DNA of 5,010 nt from Candidatus Eiseniibacteriota bacterium (GCA_014729455.1 WJJW01000297.1:1-5010), one strand, 5' to 3'; positions 1 to 5,010 are shown, counted from the first letter of the stretch. The notes: generated by a model from the sequence alone, not told the origin. A program made the numbers and translations.

Positions 1-2
1 AA

Positions 3-698
3 CGGCGCGGCGAGGCGGAGGCCGGAGGGTACACGGTCGTGGAGCCGCAGACGGTCCTGTCGACCCATCTGATGGAGACGACCCGGCGCCACGCCGCCGA
101 TCTCCTCAGCCGGCAGGCGACCCGGGACCTTCTCGACGGACTGCGCGAGACGAACCCCGCCCTGGTCGAGGATGTCGTGCCCAACAAGGTCCCGCTCGGG
201 ACCGTCCACCGGGTGTTGCAGCGGCTCCTGCGGGAGCAGATCCCGATCCGCGACCTGGTGACGATCCTGGAGACCCTCTCCGATGCGGGGGAGAGCATCA
301 AGGACGTCGAGGCGTTGACCGAGCACGTCCGCCGCTCCCTCTCGATGGTGATCACGCAGGCGCTCGGCGGGACCGAGACGCCGATCCGCGCGATCACGAT
401 CGGTCCGAAGCTGGAGATCGCGTTGATGAACCTCCTCAGTCCGCGATCGCAGGAGGAGAAGCAGATCCTGGAACCCGAGCAGCTCGGCCGGCTGGTCGAG
501 CGGCTTCCGGAGATCGTGCGGATGAACACGACGGACGGCAGGTCGCCGGCGCTGATCACTCCCCCCGCGCTGCGACTCGGCGTCCGGAAGATCGTGCAAC
601 CAACCCTGCCACGCCTGCCGGTGGTGTCCCTCGCGGAGCTTCCGGCGCAGGCGCCGATCGAACCTTTAGCCGTCTGGGAGCTTGAAAATGCCGCTTGA
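3..698 (+). CDS. flhA: FlhA, flagellar type III export gate protein, C-terminal part (5' end outside window)
   Basis: FlhA forms the membrane export gate of the flagellar type III secretion system, and its large cytoplasmic domain docks chaperone-substrate complexes in a ring. The visible 231 codons are open from the window edge, so the GTG at 39 is internal and not the start. Family landmarks appear in order: GYTVVEPQTVLSTHL near the beginning, then LVEDVVPNKVPLGTVHRVLQ, the highly conserved PIRDLVTILETLSD, a TEHVRRSLS segment, PALITPPALR, and a closing PVVSLAEL strand. This matches the last third of a roughly 690-residue FlhA, covering most of the cytoplasmic subdomains. The membrane part lies upstream of the window. 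The gene ends ELENAA and overlaps flhF by 11 bases. Nothing suggests damage. The identification is close to certain; the injectisome paralogue (SctV/InvA) is unlikely given the flagellar neighbours. Confidence 0.97.
   Translation, partial: RRGEAEAGGYTVVEPQTVLSTHLMETTRRHAADLLSRQATRDLLDGLRETNPALVEDVVPNKVPLGTVHRVLQRLLREQIPIRDLVTILETLSDAGESIKDVEALTEHVRRSLSMVITQALGGTETPIRAITIGPKLEIALMNLLSPRSQEEKQILEPEQLGRLVERLPEIVRMNTTDGRSPALITPPALRLGVRKIVQPTLPRLPVVSLAELPAQAPIEPLAVWELENAA
676..680 (+). promoter_or_regulatory. flhF ribosome binding site, inside the end of flhA
   Basis: GGGAG lies seven bases before the ATG at 688, which is good Shine-Dalgarno spacing. The in-frame TTG at 682 is only one base from this site and so is a poor start. 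This supports beginning FlhF at MPLETYTG rather than two codons earlier. Confidence 0.6.
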
Positions 699-1518
699 AA
701 CCTACACCGGCCACATGGTTCCGCCACTGCTGTCCCGCGCTCGTGAGGAGATCGGACGGGACGCCGTGATCCTCAGCGTGAAGAGGGTCGCGACCTCCGA
801 AGGCCTCCGCTACGCCGTCGTCGCCGCCGATCCCGACTCCGCCGAGCGGGTCGATCCGGCGACCGCATCGAGGATCCCCGAAGGGATCGCAGCGGTCGAT
901 CGGCTCCGCGGCCTCGCGTCCACGACCACGCGGGCGGAACGGCCCGTGATCGCGCTGGTCGGTCCGACCGGTTCGGGGAAGTCCACGACGATCGCAAAGC
1001 TGGCCGCCCACCCCCTCTGTTTCTGCGGCAGGCGGGCCGGGATCCTCTGCCTGGACACCTACCGCATCGGGGCGGTGGAGCAGGCGCGGCTCCACGCCCG
1101 TCTCGGCGGGATGGAGGTCGAGGTGATCCGCGACCGGGAGGAGGTTCCGGAGGCGATGGAGCGGATGGCGAAGAGGGAGGTGCTGTTCGTCGACACCCCC
1201 GGCCGGGGACCGCTCGCGTGGTCCGACCGGCGGGCGGTCGAGCGGATCCTCTCATGGATCCGTCCGACGGAGGTCCATCTCGTCGTCCCGTCCGGGCTTC
1301 GGCTGTCGGTCGCGCACCGGATCGTCGAGAACCACCGGAGCTTCGGGATCACGCACCTGCTGCCGAGCAAACTCGACGAGGCGCCTGATGGAGCCTGGAT
1401 CGAGCGCCTGGCGGCCCGGGAGGGCCTGCCGGTTCGATGGATCGCCAACGGCCAGCGGATCCCCGACGACCTGATGCTCGCCCGCGACGGCGCGCGCGCC
1501 GCGGAGGTCGCGGCGTGA
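688..1518 (+). CDS. flhF: FlhF, SRP-family GTPase for flagellar placement
   Basis: FlhF is an SRP-type GTPase related to Ffh and FtsY. It marks the site of flagellar assembly, often the pole, and helps recruit the first basal-body parts. The 276-residue product begins with an FlhF-type segment containing AREEIGRDAVILSVKRV (18-34). The GTPase domain follows: P-loop GPTGSGKSTT (92-101), DTYRIGAVEQ (123-132), the G3 motif as DTPGR (169-173), the G4-like SKLDE (227-231) and a closing GQRIPDDL (255-262). Two things are odd. Most family members read DTAGR at G3. Also, the P-loop begins at residue 92, so little room is left for the usual N domain, and the protein is much shorter than the 366-residue Bacillus FlhF. 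An alternative TTG start at 682 adds two residues but fits the ribosome binding site poorly. The stop overlaps the flhG start in GTGA, consistent with coupled synthesis of partner proteins. Confidence 0.95.
   Translation: MPLETYTGHMVPPLLSRAREEIGRDAVILSVKRVATSEGLRYAVVAADPDSAERVDPATASRIPEGIAAVDRLRGLASTTTRAERPVIALVGPTGSGKSTTIAKLAAHPLCFCGRRAGILCLDTYRIGAVEQARLHARLGGMEVEVIRDREEVPEAMERMAKREVLFVDTPGRGPLAWSDRRAVERILSWIRPTEVHLVVPSGLRLSVAHRIVENHRSFGITHLLPSKLDEAPDGAWIERLAAREGLPVRWIANGQRIPDDLMLARDGARAAEVAA
1503..1507 (+). promoter_or_regulatory. flhG ribosome binding site
   Basis: A full GGAGG lies seven bases before the GTG at 1515, within the last codons of flhF. It fixes the flhG start on the GTGA overlap and rules against upstream in-frame starts such as the ATG at 1437, which would add an arginine-rich leader unlike the family. 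Confidence 0.7.
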
Positions 1519-2324
1519 CGGGCGGGACGGTGGGATCGAACCTGCGCGCCGCCGGCGCGCGCCCGGTGGAGCGGTCCCGCGAGGATCGGGCGCGGCCGGT
1601 CCGGCACGGGGTCGTCTACGCCGTGGCCAGCGGCAAGGGAGGGGTCGGGAAATCGGTCCTCTCGATTCTGACCGCGCGGGAGCTGCAGCGCCGCGGAAAG
1701 CGCGTGCTGCTGGTCGACGATTCGTCTCTGGACGGAAACCTGCATCTTCTCCTCGGCGCGGGGCCAGTCCCTCCGTCGGACGAGGTCACCGGAGAGGAGG
1801 CGGACCCGGACGCGCCGATCGAGATCCTCGAGAACCTGTCCCTGCTGCCCCCCGGAAGCGACCGGCCCGGAAGCACCCCGCTGGACGCGCGGCGGCGCGT
1901 GCGCGACTACATGGATCGATCGACCCGCTTCGACCGGTTCGACCGGGTCGTCATCGACGCGGGCCAGGGGATCGAAGGGGTTCTCCGCGCGGCGATCCGA
2001 TGCGACCGCTTCCTGCTCATCGTGGTGCCCGAGCCGGTCTCGCTCAGCGACGGATACGCGTTGATCAAGGTGTTGACGCTGCATGACCGCGGGATCCCGG
2101 TCGATCTCGTCGTCAACCGCTGCGCCGGACCGGAGGGGGCCGCGCACGTCCACTCGTTGCTCGATCTCGCCTGCCGCCGGTTCCTCGGCCGGGGGCTCCC
2201 CCTGTGCGGGTGGGTGCCCGAGGATCCGGACCTGCGGCGGGCCGCTCCCACGCCCGGAGGGATCCTGTCGGTGGATCCCGCTCTGGTCGGGCCGCTCGTG
2301 AGCGAGCTGGAGGCGACCGGGTGA
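1515..2324 (+). CDS. flhG: FlhG (FleN/YlxH), MinD-like ATPase controlling flagellar number
   Basis: FlhG is a MinD/ParA-type ATPase that works with FlhF. In studied species it stimulates the FlhF GTPase and limits flagellar number. The 269-residue product has the deviant Walker A motif SGKGGVGKS (39-47) with both signature lysines (41 and 46), a KRVLLVDDSSLDGN strand and switch I region (62-75), the Walker B/switch II segment VVIDAGQGI (145-153), and the family stretch PEPVSLSDGYALIKVL starting about 25 residues further on. A VNRCAG strand and FLGRGLPLCGWVPEDPDLRRA follow, as in FlhG. Switch I looks altered: the family D-x-D reads D68-D-S70, so the catalytic Asp equivalent is apparently Ser. 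The N-terminal activator motif DQAxxLR survives only as its last two residues (L10, R11). GTG at 1515 was chosen for the GTGA overlap with flhF and the GGAGG seven bases upstream. A ParA or MinD role is unlikely given the position between flhF and a flagellar sigma gene. Confidence 0.93.
   Translation: MTGGTVGSNLRAAGARPVERSREDRARPVRHGVVYAVASGKGGVGKSVLSILTARELQRRGKRVLLVDDSSLDGNLHLLLGAGPVPPSDEVTGEEADPDAPIEILENLSLLPPGSDRPGSTPLDARRRVRDYMDRSTRFDRFDRVVIDAGQGIEGVLRAAIRCDRFLLIVVPEPVSLSDGYALIKVLTLHDRGIPVDLVVNRCAGPEGAAHVHSLLDLACRRFLGRGLPLCGWVPEDPDLRRAAPTPGGILSVDPALVGPLVSELEATG
2309..2313 (+). promoter_or_regulatory. Ribosome binding site of the flagellar sigma factor gene
   Basis: GGAGG lies seven bases before the GTG at 2321, the same arrangement as at the flhG start. 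It selects this GTG, which overlaps the flhG stop as GTGA, over the in-frame ATG at 2204 deep inside flhG. Confidence 0.7.
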
Positions 2325-3085
2325 CGAGCTACACCGACCAGCTCTGGCGGCGGTACGCCACCGATCGCGACGAGGAGGCGCGCTGCGCCCTGATGGACCA
2401 GTACATCGGTCTGGTCCACCATCTCGCGCGGGAGATCGCGGCGGCCGCGCCGAGCGAGCTGGAGATCGACGACCTGATCAGCGCGGGCACGATCGGGTTG
2501 GTCCAGGCGATCGAGGCGTTCGACCCGAACCGCGGCTTCCGCTTCAGCACCTACGCCGTCCCGCGCATCCGGGGGGCGATCCTCGACGAGCTGCGGAGCT
2601 GGGATTGGGTCCCGCGGACCGTCCGGCAGCACGGGAGGCTCCTCGACCGGAGCGCGGCGGTCCTGCGGACGAGCCTCGGCCGGGAGCCGACCGAGGAGGA
2701 GATCGCCGCCAACCTCTCGATCGAGCCGGACACGCACCGCAGGTGGATCGACGAGCTCTCGCGAGGCCGGCTGGCGTCGCTGGACGAGGGGATCGACTCC
2801 GACGAGACCGGCGAGGTCCCGCTGGTCGAGACGATCCAGGACGCGCGGAGCCCCGATCCGCTGCAGCGGCTCGAGAAGAGGGATCGACTCGACACGGTGG
2901 TCGCCGCGATCGGGGCTCTCCCGTCGAAGGACCAGATCATCCTGGCGCTCCTCTACTACGAGAACCTGACGATGAAGCAGATCGGGCGGATCCTGCGGAT
3001 CAGCGAGTCGCGCGTCTGCCAGATCCACACGCGCGCGATCCGACGGGTGCGGGATCGCCTCGAAGCGGAAAGGAAGGTCGGATGA
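2321..3085 (+). CDS. fliA: FliA/WhiG-family flagellar RNA polymerase sigma factor (sigma-28)
   Basis: This sigma-70-family factor of the sigma-28 group directs RNA polymerase to late flagellar, motor and chemotaxis promoters, and the anti-sigma FlgM normally holds it in check. The 254-residue product has the usual FliA length. Region 2 spans about residues 20-98, with LEIDDLISAGTIGLVQAIEAF (47-67), the core-binding and DNA-melting stretch FDPNRGFRFSTYAVPRIRG (67-85), and the subfamily hallmark LDELRSWDWVPRTVR (88-102). Region 3 follows with SLGREPTEEEIAANL (118-132). Region 4 spans about 195-247, with LPSKDQIILALLYYENLTMKQIG and the DNA-recognition helix SESRVCQIHTRAIRRVR (228-244). The start is the GTG in the GTGA overlap with flhG. 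No chemotaxis genes separate it from flhG, unlike Bacillus. No flgM is visible in the window. The sporulation sigma WhiG is the only close alternative and is excluded by context. Confidence 0.96.
   Translation: MTSYTDQLWRRYATDRDEEARCALMDQYIGLVHHLAREIAAAAPSELEIDDLISAGTIGLVQAIEAFDPNRGFRFSTYAVPRIRGAILDELRSWDWVPRTVRQHGRLLDRSAAVLRTSLGREPTEEEIAANLSIEPDTHRRWIDELSRGRLASLDEGIDSDETGEVPLVETIQDARSPDPLQRLEKRDRLDTVVAAIGALPSKDQIILALLYYENLTMKQIGRILRISESRVCQIHTRAIRRVRDRLEAERKVG
3071..3077 (+). promoter_or_regulatory. Ribosome binding site of the small membrane protein gene
   Basis: AGGAAGG, within the last codons of the sigma gene, ends four bases before the ATG at 3082; its AGGA core is seven bases away. 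It supports the ATGA overlap start instead of earlier in-frame starts that would lie far inside the sigma gene. Confidence 0.6.
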
Positions 3086-3612
3086 AACGAGGAACGATCT
3101 GGGGCGCGGTCGCGGCGACCGCCGTCTGCCTCGTCGTGGGACCGCGCCTGCCGGCGCTGATGCGGTCGCTCCGCGATGCCGGGTACGAGGAGCGGTTCGC
3201 CTTCTGGCGCGGGGCGCCCGTGCTGGATAACACGACCCTGCCGTTGGTCCTGGTCGGCCTGATGGTCATCGTCACAGTCGCGGTCGCCGCCCCGCGGCTC
3301 CGCCGCCGGGCGCGCCGCAGGAACGACCCGGTCGCCGCGGCGGAGCGGATGGCCCGGCGGGGAACCGGGGAGGAGGAGATCGCGCGGCGCACCGGGGTGG
3401 CGATCGACGCGATCCGGCAGATCGTGCGGTCCGTCCCGGAAGCCGCTTCCGGTTTCCCGGCGCGGCGCGACCGGGGGCTCCGGGAGCGGCTCGGACCGAT
3501 GTCCTGGGAACCGACGGGCCGACAAGGAGATGACCGTTCCCTGGATGCGGTCGCGGGAGCGGTACGCCTCTTGCAGCGTACCGGCACGGATCGAACCATC
3601 GAGGAGGGATGA
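3082..3612 (+). CDS. Uncharacterised membrane protein with cytoplasmic HTH-like segment, at the swrB position
   Basis: I do not recognise this 176-residue protein by sequence. It begins MKRGT and has a hydrophobic stretch at about 5-20 and a stronger one at 53-70 (LPLVLVGLMVIVTVAVAA). The latter is followed at once by the very basic PRLRRRARRRN, which places the C-terminal part in the cytoplasm. If both stretches span the membrane, residues 21-51 form a short outside loop. Residues 83-117 look like a small helix-turn-helix, with RMARRGTGEEEIARRTGVA followed by IDAIRQIV, the pattern seen in resolvase- and SwrB-like C-terminal segments. The remainder (125-176) is charged and probably flexible. 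In Bacillus the gene directly after the sigma gene, swrB, encodes a membrane-anchored protein with an HTH-like end that promotes flagellar export assembly. A similar role here is inferred from position and layout only. The start is the ATGA overlap with the sigma gene. The 3' end carries a sigma-54-like element. Confidence 0.8.
   Translation: MKRGTIWGAVAATAVCLVVGPRLPALMRSLRDAGYEERFAFWRGAPVLDNTTLPLVLVGLMVIVTVAVAAPRLRRRARRRNDPVAAAERMARRGTGEEEIARRTGVAIDAIRQIVRSVPEAASGFPARRDRGLRERLGPMSWEPTGRQGDDRSLDAVAGAVRLLQRTGTDRTIEEG
3436..3452. repeat. 17-base palindrome CCGGAAGC-C-GCTTCCGG
   Basis: Perfect 8-base arms flank a single central base, within the coding region of the small membrane protein (codons 119-124). 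It could be a dimeric regulator's site or an mRNA hairpin with a GCCGC loop. Three T residues follow the palindrome directly, too few for a convincing terminator. It lies about 108 bases upstream of the sigma-54-like -24 element, a typical distance for an enhancer-binding protein. Chance occurrence in GC-rich coding DNA cannot be excluded. Confidence 0.35.
3560..3575 (+). promoter_or_regulatory. Candidate sigma-54 (RpoN) -24/-12 promoter for flgF-flgG
   Basis: The sequence CGGTACG-CCTC-TTGCA matches the sigma-54 consensus TGGCACG-N4-TTGCW at 10 of 12 defined positions, with the invariant GG (3561-3562) and GC (3573-3574) exactly ten bases apart. Transcription would begin near 3586, giving a leader of about 26 bases that contains the GAGGAGGG ribosome binding site of flgF. 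In many Gram-negative bacteria RpoN with an FleQ/FlrC/FlgR-type activator drives rod and hook genes, which fits. The same bases form part of an 8-base inverted repeat (3560-3567 and 3576-3583), so a different function is possible. Confidence 0.42.
3560..3583. repeat. 8-base inverted repeat, 8-base loop, ahead of flgF
   Basis: CGGTACGC (3560-3567) and GCGTACCG (3576-3583) are perfect reverse complements separated by CTCTTGCA. As RNA this would be a stable hairpin ending 28 bases before the flgF start. No T run follows, so it is not an intrinsic terminator. It overlaps the sigma-54-like element and could instead be an operator or an mRNA processing or stability element. Confidence 0.4.
3601..3608 (+). 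promoter_or_regulatory. flgF ribosome binding site and start choice
   Basis: GAGGAGGG abuts two tandem ATG codons at 3609 and 3612. The first would leave almost no gap to the Shine-Dalgarno core, while the second leaves four bases after GGAGG. The second is preferred, giving a TGATG stop/start junction. The choice changes the protein by one residue. Confidence 0.6.
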
Positions 3613-4298
3613 TGCCGCTGCGGGGAGTTGAGCAGACCGCGCGATCGCTTTCGCGACTGGAGAGGTTCCAGGAAGCGACCGCCTTCAATCTGGCCCACGC
3701 GAACGCCGACGGATTCAAGGCGATCCGGATGGCGGCGCGCGGATCCGACCCGGACGGGGGCACGGTCGAGAGCGTCCAGTTCGAACAGGGGGCGATCCGG
3801 GAGACCGGACGCCCGCTCGACGTCGCTCTGGAAGGCCCCGGATTCCTCGTGGTCCGGACGGCGGGGGGCGAGCGCTTCACGCGCGGCGGCGCGCTCCGGC
3901 TCGACCCCGAGGGGAGGCTGGTGGACCGGGCCGGCGATCCGATCCTCGGAGAGGCGGGCGAGATCGTCGTCGCGGGGACCGACCTGACGATCCAGTCCGA
4001 CGGCACCGTCGTCGTCGACGGAGCGGTCAACGGAAAGCTGCGCCTCGCCGAGGTCGCCGACCCGGCGGAGCTGCAGCGGGAGCAGCCGGGCCGCTTCGTC
4101 CCGACCGCCCCGCCGCGGGATCCGCTTCCGGGAGCGACGCTCCTCCGGCAGGGGGCGATCGAGGAGGCGAACGTCGATCCGCTCGCCTCGATGGTGGATC
4201 TGCTGACGATCCAGCGGGCCTACGCGGCGAACGTCCAGGCTCTCCGGGCGATGGACGGCGTCCTGGGCGCGACGAACGAGCTCGGCGAGGTCCGATGA
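3612..4298 (+). CDS. flgF: FlgF, flagellar proximal-rod protein
   Basis: FlgF is a rod component between the MS ring and the distal rod made by FlgG, exported through the flagellar secretion system without a cleaved signal. The 228-residue product has the layout of the rod/hook family: an N-terminal helical segment ending in FNLAHANADGFKA (25-37, compare the family NLANxxTxGFK), a central beta-rich part with LDVALEGPGFLVVR (69-82) and RFTRGGALRLDPEGRLVD (88-105), and the C-terminal segment QGAIEEANVDPLASMVDLL (180-198) followed by TIQRAYAANVQAL (199-211). It is slightly shorter than E. coli FlgF (about 250 residues), and its N-terminus lacks the usual Y-x-A-x-x-GM start seen in FlgG. It is called FlgF rather than FlgG because a far more canonical FlgG follows 25 bases downstream. 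An in-frame ATG at 3609 would add one Met. Confidence 0.88.
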   Translation: MPLRGVEQTARSLSRLERFQEATAFNLAHANADGFKAIRMAARGSDPDGGTVESVQFEQGAIRETGRPLDVALEGPGFLVVRTAGGERFTRGGALRLDPEGRLVDRAGDPILGEAGEIVVAGTDLTIQSDGTVVVDGAVNGKLRLAEVADPAELQREQPGRFVPTAPPRDPLPGATLLRQGAIEEANVDPLASMVDLLTIQRAYAANVQALRAMDGVLGATNELGEVR

Positions 4299-4304
4299 AG
4301 GACC

Positions 4305-4314
4305 GGAGGGGAGG
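4305..4314 (+). promoter_or_regulatory. flgG ribosome binding site, doubled GGAGG
   Basis: Two GGAGG cores run together (4305-4309 and 4310-4314) in the 25-base gap between flgF and flgG; the second lies nine bases before the GTG at 4324. A strong or doubled site would suit a protein needed in more copies than FlgF. It also fixes the GTG start, which has no in-frame competitor nearby upstream. Confidence 0.65.
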
Positions 4315-4323
4315 GACCAGATC

Positions 4324-5010
4324 GTGAACTCGAGCCTGCGTACCTCGGCAAGCGGGATGAAGGCGCAACAGCAGATGATCGACGTGATCGCCCACAATCT
4401 TGCCAACGTCAACACAACGGGGTTCAAGCGGGGGCGGGCGACCTTCGAGGATGCGCTCTACGAGAATCTCGCCGGAGGCGCGTCCGTGGAGGCGCCGGGA
4501 CAGGAGCCGGGATCGTCCCTGCAGATCGGCCGCGGCGTCCGGCTGGCCTCGGTTCACAAGATCCACTCGCAGGGGGTGATCGAGTCGACCGCGCGCGCCC
4601 TCGACCTCGCGGTCGAAGGAGAGGGGTTCCTCCAGGTCCTGCGGCCCGACGGCGCGCTCGCCTACACGCGCGACGGGAGCCTCTCGGTCTCCGCCTCGGG
4701 GACGCTGGCGACCAACGGCGGGTACCCGATCGCCCCGGAGATCGCGGTCCCCGACGACGCCTCCCAGATCGTCGTTTCCGCGGGAGGGATCGTCACGGTC
4801 ACGGGGCCGGGGATGACCAACCCGATCGAGGTGGGCCGGATCGAGCTGGCCCGCTTCCTCAACACCGGCGGCCTGCTCGCGATCGGCGAGAACCAGTACC
4901 TCGAGACCCCCGCTTCCGGTCGGCCCTTCCTCGGCTACCCGCAGGAGGAGGGGTTCGGCCGGATCACGCAAGGGGCGCTCGAGAGCAGCAACGTGGAGAT
5001 CGTCCAGGAG
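4324..5010 (+). CDS. flgG: FlgG, flagellar distal-rod protein (3' end outside window)
   Basis: FlgG builds the distal rod, the rigid drive shaft crossing the periplasm to the hook. The 229 visible residues align end to end with E. coli FlgG (260 residues), so about 30 residues are missing at the window edge. Landmarks are the N-terminal MNSSLRTSASGMKAQQ and VIAHNLANVNTTGFKRGRA (21-39), then FEDALYENL (41-49), LQIGRGVRLASVHKIHSQG (66-84), DLAVEGEGFLQVLRPDG (94-110), AYTRDGSLSV (113-122), the ARFLNTGGLLAIGENQYLET stretch (176-195), and QGALESSNVEIVQE (216-229), the start of the conserved C-terminal helix. The loop between FEDALY and LQIG is 19 residues, the same length as in E. coli, where it is the FlgG-specific segment tied to rod rigidity. 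Translation begins at GTG with a strong Shine-Dalgarno site. Genes such as flgA, flgH and flgI would be expected downstream. Confidence 0.95.
   Translation, partial: MNSSLRTSASGMKAQQQMIDVIAHNLANVNTTGFKRGRATFEDALYENLAGGASVEAPGQEPGSSLQIGRGVRLASVHKIHSQGVIESTARALDLAVEGEGFLQVLRPDGALAYTRDGSLSVSASGTLATNGGYPIAPEIAVPDDASQIVVSAGGIVTVTGPGMTNPIEVGRIELARFLNTGGLLAIGENQYLETPASGRPFLGYPQEEGFGRITQGALESSNVEIVQE

Noticed and set aside
39..41. GTG as the start of the first gene.
   Set aside because: The frame is open to the window edge and the upstream codons read as FlhA (AEAGGYTVV), so this is an internal Val.
682..684. TTG as the flhF start.
   Set aside because: It is one base from the GGGAG site, while the ATG at 688 has seven-base spacing and gives a family-like N-terminus.
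1544..1560. GC-only hairpin GCGCGCC-GCC-GGCGCGC shortly after the flhG start.
   Set aside because: Such stems are expected by chance in GC-rich coding DNA, and the position shows no link to a site or motif.
3560..3583. The inverted repeat ahead of flgF as an intrinsic terminator.
   Set aside because: There is no T run after the stem, and transcription must continue into flgF. A promoter or other regulatory role fits better.
1059..4427. Long open frames on the - strand (for example 1059-2153, 1907-3028 and 3000-4427).
   Set aside because: They lie antisense to well-identified flagellar genes, are rich in Arg, Pro and Ser, show no family motifs, and arise because stop codons are rare in GC-rich DNA.
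1..5010. A wholly novel system such as a defence island, CRISPR array, mobile element or biosynthetic cluster.
   Set aside because: Six of the seven genes are recognised flagellar genes in a familiar order, and no repeats, transposase or integrase signals were seen.

Overview
The window is a compact flagellar gene cluster, all on the + strand, from a GC-rich bacterium (roughly two thirds G+C, with GTG starts and mostly G/C third codon positions). The order is flhA (3' part), flhF, flhG, an FliA/WhiG-type sigma factor, a small membrane protein of unknown function, flgF and flgG (5' part). The distal-rod protein FlgG has a loop the same length as that of enterobacterial FlgG. The layout recalls deltaproteobacterial-type and other Gram-negative clusters. 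The phylum cannot be fixed from this sequence; a deltaproteobacterium-like or uncultivated GC-rich Gram-negative lineage is an inference.

Positions 1-698 hold the cytoplasmic C-terminal part of FlhA, the export-gate protein. Positions 688-2324 encode FlhF (SRP-type GTPase) and FlhG (MinD-like ATPase), the pair that sets flagellar position and number. Positions 2321-3085 encode the flagellar sigma factor. Positions 3082-3612 encode a 176-residue protein with two predicted membrane segments and a cytoplasmic helix-turn-helix-like segment. It sits directly after the sigma gene, where Bacillus carries swrB. Positions 3612-4298 encode the rod protein FlgF. FlgG starts at 4324 and runs off the end of the window.

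The genes are tightly packed. flhA and flhF overlap by 11 bases, the next three junctions are GTGA or ATGA stop/start overlaps, flgF begins on the last base of its upstream neighbour, and only 25 bases separate flgF from flgG. This suggests one transcript with translational coupling. The main regulatory signal is a sigma-54-like -24/-12 element at 3560-3575, inside the end of the small membrane protein gene. It would start transcription near 3586, just ahead of the flgF ribosome binding site. A 17-base palindrome about 108 bases upstream could be an activator site, but this is speculative.

The most unusual points are the membrane-anchored HTH-like protein, the possible internal RpoN promoter, an FlhG that appears to have Ser in place of the catalytic Asp of the MinD family, and an FlhF with a very short region between its N-terminal segment and its GTPase domain. 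No RNA gene, mobile element, CRISPR array or intrinsic terminator was found, and no stretch over 300 bases lacks a gene.
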